Shown piece by piece: positions 4,212 through 6,159 of a stretch of 6,159 nucleotides of DNA. The stretch lies in assembly GCA_041485845.1 (NCBI GenBank), contig JBGPKH010000548.1, positions 1 to 6,159 of the forward strand, read 5' to 3'. The notes under the pieces are model-generated. The model made no database searches, was not told the origin of the DNA, and was given only the letters and a program-made list of their open reading frames with translations. The position numbers and the translations under genes were made by a program. The DNA is from OMOG01 sp041485845. Its GTDB lineage: Bacteria; Acidobacteriota; Terriglobia; Bryobacterales; Bryobacteraceae. Every line of letters starts with the position of its first letter. Within the stretch, counting starts at the first letter, position 1.

Positions 4212-6159
4212 CTATTTAACATTGACGGACAACTGCGGAGTTCCCGCCGCAATCCCCTGTCCTTGCACATTTCTTAGTGTAAGGTTGGGAATGGTCACCA
4301 CCGTGGCGCCTTTCCCCACGGCCTGGAAATTGAGCGTGAGCAGCACGCCGCCGCCCGTGACCCCCGGAGTGCCGGGCAAGCGGCTGATTTGAACCGCCGC
4401 CGTGCCGGCGTCGTTGAGTATGTTCTTCGTGTACACGGGCTGCTGGCCGTCGCGCGTGAAGAATTCGCCGCGGACCACGTCGTTGAGGCGTAGGACCTTG
4501 GGATCGAAGCGGATTTGGATGGGGGCGCCGACGGCGTCGGTGGCGCCTTCCACGGTCAGAGAAACGGTGATGCTGCTCGACAGATTGGTATCCACCTGCG
4601 CAGGCGAGAATCGTACCCGCGCGCTGCTGGCCTCCGAGGCTTGATCCGGAGCTGGCGCAGTTGCCGGGGGCGCAGTCGCCGGCGGGGCAGTGACTTGTGG
4701 AGCGGCGGCCGGCGGCGCAGTTGCCGGGGGCGCAGTTGCCGGGGGCGCAGTCGCCGGCGGGGCGGTGACCGGTGGAGTGAGCGGGGCTACGGACACCGGG
4801 GGCGCCCCGGGTGTAGCCGGCGCGGCGGCGCCCGGAACAGTCGCGGCCGGAGCCGCGGGCAGCGCGGCGACCGGCTTGGGAGCCGGGGCTTCGTCGGGCG
4901 CCGCCGGCGCATAATTCAGTTTGATGGTGGTGGCATTGCCGACCGAGATAGGGCGCAGATTGTCGGGTGTCAGCTCGGCCCTGCGAATGATGTGCGGAAT
5001 CAGCGCAATCATGAGTTCTTTGCGCTCGCGGTCCACAGTTTCGCCGCTGAAGAAGCGCCGCAGAAAAGGGATGCTGGAAAGGCCGGGAATGCCGGTCATC
5101 TGCTTGGTGTCCTGCTGTTGAATCAGTCCGCCGAGCAGGTTGACCTCTCCTTCGTGCATGCGGATATCGTGCACGATGTGCCGCTGGCCGATGATCGGCT
5201 GATCGATGCCCCCCAGGTTGACGTGCCCGGAGACGTTGGAGATATCCAGATCCACGTGCATGGAGACGTCGCCGTTTTCGTGCACCTGCGGCAGGATTTC
5301 CACGTTGACGCCGACATCGATGAAGGTGAACTGCGTGTTGACCAGCGGATTGATGCCGATGCCGCCGATGCCGGGCTGGAAGCTGCCGGTAGCCGTGGGT
5401 TGCTTATCGCCGATCTTGAGCGAGGCCTTGGCGTTATCCACCGCGCGGAGCTGGGGCGCTTGCAGCACCTTGGTCTTGGTGTCGCTCAGCGTGGCCTGCA
5501 GGAGAGCGCTGGGAAGCGTCATGGAAAAATCGGAACTGGCAATATGGCCGATCTGGGAAAGAGGGATCGCGCTGCCAGTGGTAGTGCTGGTAGTGGTAGT
5601 GGTGGGGGTGCCAGTGCTGCTGCCCGGCGACGAGCTCGGGCTGCCCTGCTGCTGGATGGCGTTCCGCGGCGTGAAACCCAACGGTATGTTGAGCCCGGTG
5701 GAGGCGAGCGCCGTCGTGAGCTGGCGGTTGAAGACCGTACTGGCTTCCAAGACGAGAATATCCACCACAACTTCGGCCCGGGGCTTGTCCAGGTCGTGGA
5801 TCATTTTCCCTGCAAGTGCGACCTGATCGGCCTCCCCGCGCACGATGATGGCACGCTGCGCGTTGTAGGCCACTACGCGCTGCAACTCGGTCACGGAACG
5901 GACGGCGTTGACGATTTCCTGGATTTCCTGCGGCAGGCTGACGTTGTTGACGTAGAAAGTCTGCGCGACCATCTCGGCAAAATCGCGGCGCTTGTTGGGG
6001 TTGTCGTTGGTAACGAAGATGGTGCTGGGCGAGAGCGGCTTCCAATAGGACTTGGTGATGACCGACACGTTGTCCAGGGCTTCCTCTACGGTAGTGTTTT
6101 CGAAATCGACGTTGAGGCTGTTCCTCTGGGGCGTCTGGTATTCCGGATCCCAAAGCACG
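4212..6159 (-). CDS. Secretin (GspD/PilQ family) with C-terminal cohesin-like domain, 5' end missing
   Basis: The frame is open to the right edge, so the N-terminus (signal peptide and probably more) is absent; 648 codons are visible, and the GTG at 6158 is only the first whole codon. Visible residues ~12-65 resemble a secretin N0/STN domain (LNVDFENTTVEEALDNVS). Residues ~66-126 resemble an N1-type ring-building domain (FYVNNVSLPQEIQEIV, AIIVRGEADQV). Residues ~127-393 are the secretin core: VVVDILVLEAS, SALLQATLSDTKTKVLQAP, IDVGVNVEILPQV, the MTGIPGLSSIPFLRRFFSGE signature, and the ELMIALIPHIIR end. A Ser/Thr-rich insert (173-197) interrupts the core. A Pro/Ala linker (~417-505) leads to a cohesin-like beta-sandwich (~511-648: VRFSPAQVDTNLSSSITVSL, IRFDPKVLRLNDVVRGEFF, LLTLNFQAVGKG). 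The protein should form the outer-membrane channel of a type II secretion or pilus-like system. The gene is followed at once by two pseudopilin genes, which supports this. No S-domain for a pilotin is recognised; the linker and cohesin-like domain take its place. Confidence 0.92.
   Translation of the reverse strand, partial: VLWDPEYQTPQRNSLNVDFENTTVEEALDNVSVITKSYWKPLSPSTIFVTNDNPNKRRDFAEMVAQTFYVNNVSLPQEIQEIVNAVRSVTELQRVVAYNAQRAIIVRGEADQVALAGKMIHDLDKPRAEVVVDILVLEASTVFNRQLTTALASTGLNIPLGFTPRNAIQQQGSPSSSPGSSTGTPTTTTTSTTTGSAIPLSQIGHIASSDFSMTLPSALLQATLSDTKTKVLQAPQLRAVDNAKASLKIGDKQPTATGSFQPGIGGIGINPLVNTQFTFIDVGVNVEILPQVHENGDVSMHVDLDISNVSGHVNLGGIDQPIIGQRHIVHDIRMHEGEVNLLGGLIQQQDTKQMTGIPGLSSIPFLRRFFSGETVDRERKELMIALIPHIIRRAELTPDNLRPISVGNATTIKLNYAPAAPDEAPAPKPVAALPAAPAATVPGAAAPATPGAPPVSVAPLTPPVTAPPATAPPATAPPATAPPAAAPQVTAPPATAPPATAPAPDQASEASSARVRFSPAQVDTNLSSSITVSLTVEGATDAVGAPIQIRFDPKVLRLNDVVRGEFFTRDGQQPVYTKNILNDAGTAAVQISRLPGTPGVTGGGVLLTLNFQAVGKGATVVTIPNLTLRNVQGQGIAAGTPQLSVNVK
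4654..4773 (-). repeat. 15-bp tandem repeat coding the Pro/Ala/Thr linker of the secretin
   Basis: Eight consecutive 15-bp units, plus-strand consensus GGCGCAGTTGCCGGG, encode the pentapeptide APPAT and variants on the minus strand. Units at 4654, 4714 and 4729 are identical. Those at 4669 and 4744 share the variant GGCGCAGTCGCCGGC. Units at 4684 and 4759 are diverged relatives (GGGGCAGTGACTTGT and GGGGCGGTGACCGGT). The order of variants 75 bp apart therefore repeats, suggesting a larger duplication built on the 15-bp unit. Fifteen is a multiple of three, so changes in unit number would alter linker length without shifting the frame. Confidence 0.9.
5568..5642 (-). repeat. Ser/Thr-rich low-complexity insert in the secretin
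   Basis: This stretch encodes SPSSSPGSSTGTP followed by TTTTTSTTT (5577-5603) and GSA. On the plus strand it reads as alternating AGT and GGT codons with one GCT. It falls inside the early part of the secretin core, between GFTPRNAIQQQ and IPLSQIGHI, where GspD-type secretins also carry a Gly/Ser-rich variable loop. It is probably a flexible loop, and the near-identical trinucleotides could slip in steps of 3 nt. Confidence 0.75.

Noticed and set aside
4654..4773. Short regular repeats considered as a CRISPR array
   Set aside because: The units are contiguous 15-bp repeats with no spacers and lie inside a coding frame.
4690..4914. Plus-strand frame encoding repeated GGAVA units, resembling a Gly/Ala structural protein
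   Set aside because: It is the antisense of the Pro/Ala linker repeats in the secretin gene; the apparent repeat protein follows from the 15-bp unit.
5206..5826. A 206-codon plus-strand frame with a Val-rich hydrophobic stretch resembling a membrane protein
   Set aside because: It is antisense to the well-supported secretin core, and the Val-rich run is the mirror of the Thr/Ser codons.
5780..6159. Treating the GTG at 6158 as the true start of the secretin
   Set aside because: The frame is open to the edge, and the visible start falls just ahead of an N0-like domain with no signal peptide, so the gene must continue to the right.

Overview
The window looks like a GC-rich bacterial chromosome segment, most likely from the phylum Acidobacteriota (Solibacter/Bryobacter-type). 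The strongest pointer is the C-terminal ~190 residues of the gene at 1164-3338. They match my recollection of the TIGR03437 'Solibacter' C-terminal domain, preceded by a BACON-type beta-sandwich. The secretin with a C-terminal cohesin-like domain and the two small pseudopilins also fit that group. This assignment is from memory of domain families; no search was run.

Nearly everything lies on the minus strand as one tightly packed gene run, read from right to left. (1) 6159-4212: the C-terminal 648 codons of a secretin, cut by the right edge, followed by a Pro/Ala repeat linker and a cohesin-like domain. (2) 4207-3713: a type II secretion/type IV pilus-like pseudopilin. (3) 3726-3313: a second pseudopilin overlapping the first. 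(4) 3338-1164: a large exported protein with a BACON-like domain and a TIGR03437-like domain, overlapping the second pseudopilin. (5) 1114-149: a predicted lipoprotein with three fibronectin type III-like modules. Genes 1 to 4 are separated by at most 4 nt or overlap, so they look translationally coupled. The only gap is 49 nt between genes 4 and 5, and it contains a strong stem-loop overlapping the stop codon of gene 4.

The left 148 nt are ambiguous. I read them as the end of a convergent plus-strand gene (stop at 58-60) followed by a spacer with GC-rich hairpins. A minus-strand frame starting inside the lipoprotein stop is also open to the edge.

Inferred joint role: an envelope-spanning secretin channel, two pseudopilins of its periplasmic piston or pilus, an exported multi-domain beta-sandwich protein that could be a substrate or surface partner, and a lipoprotein built of adhesion-like Fn3 modules. 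The ATPase, inner-membrane platform and prepilin peptidase are not in the window. No promoter, RNA gene, CRISPR array or insertion sequence was seen.
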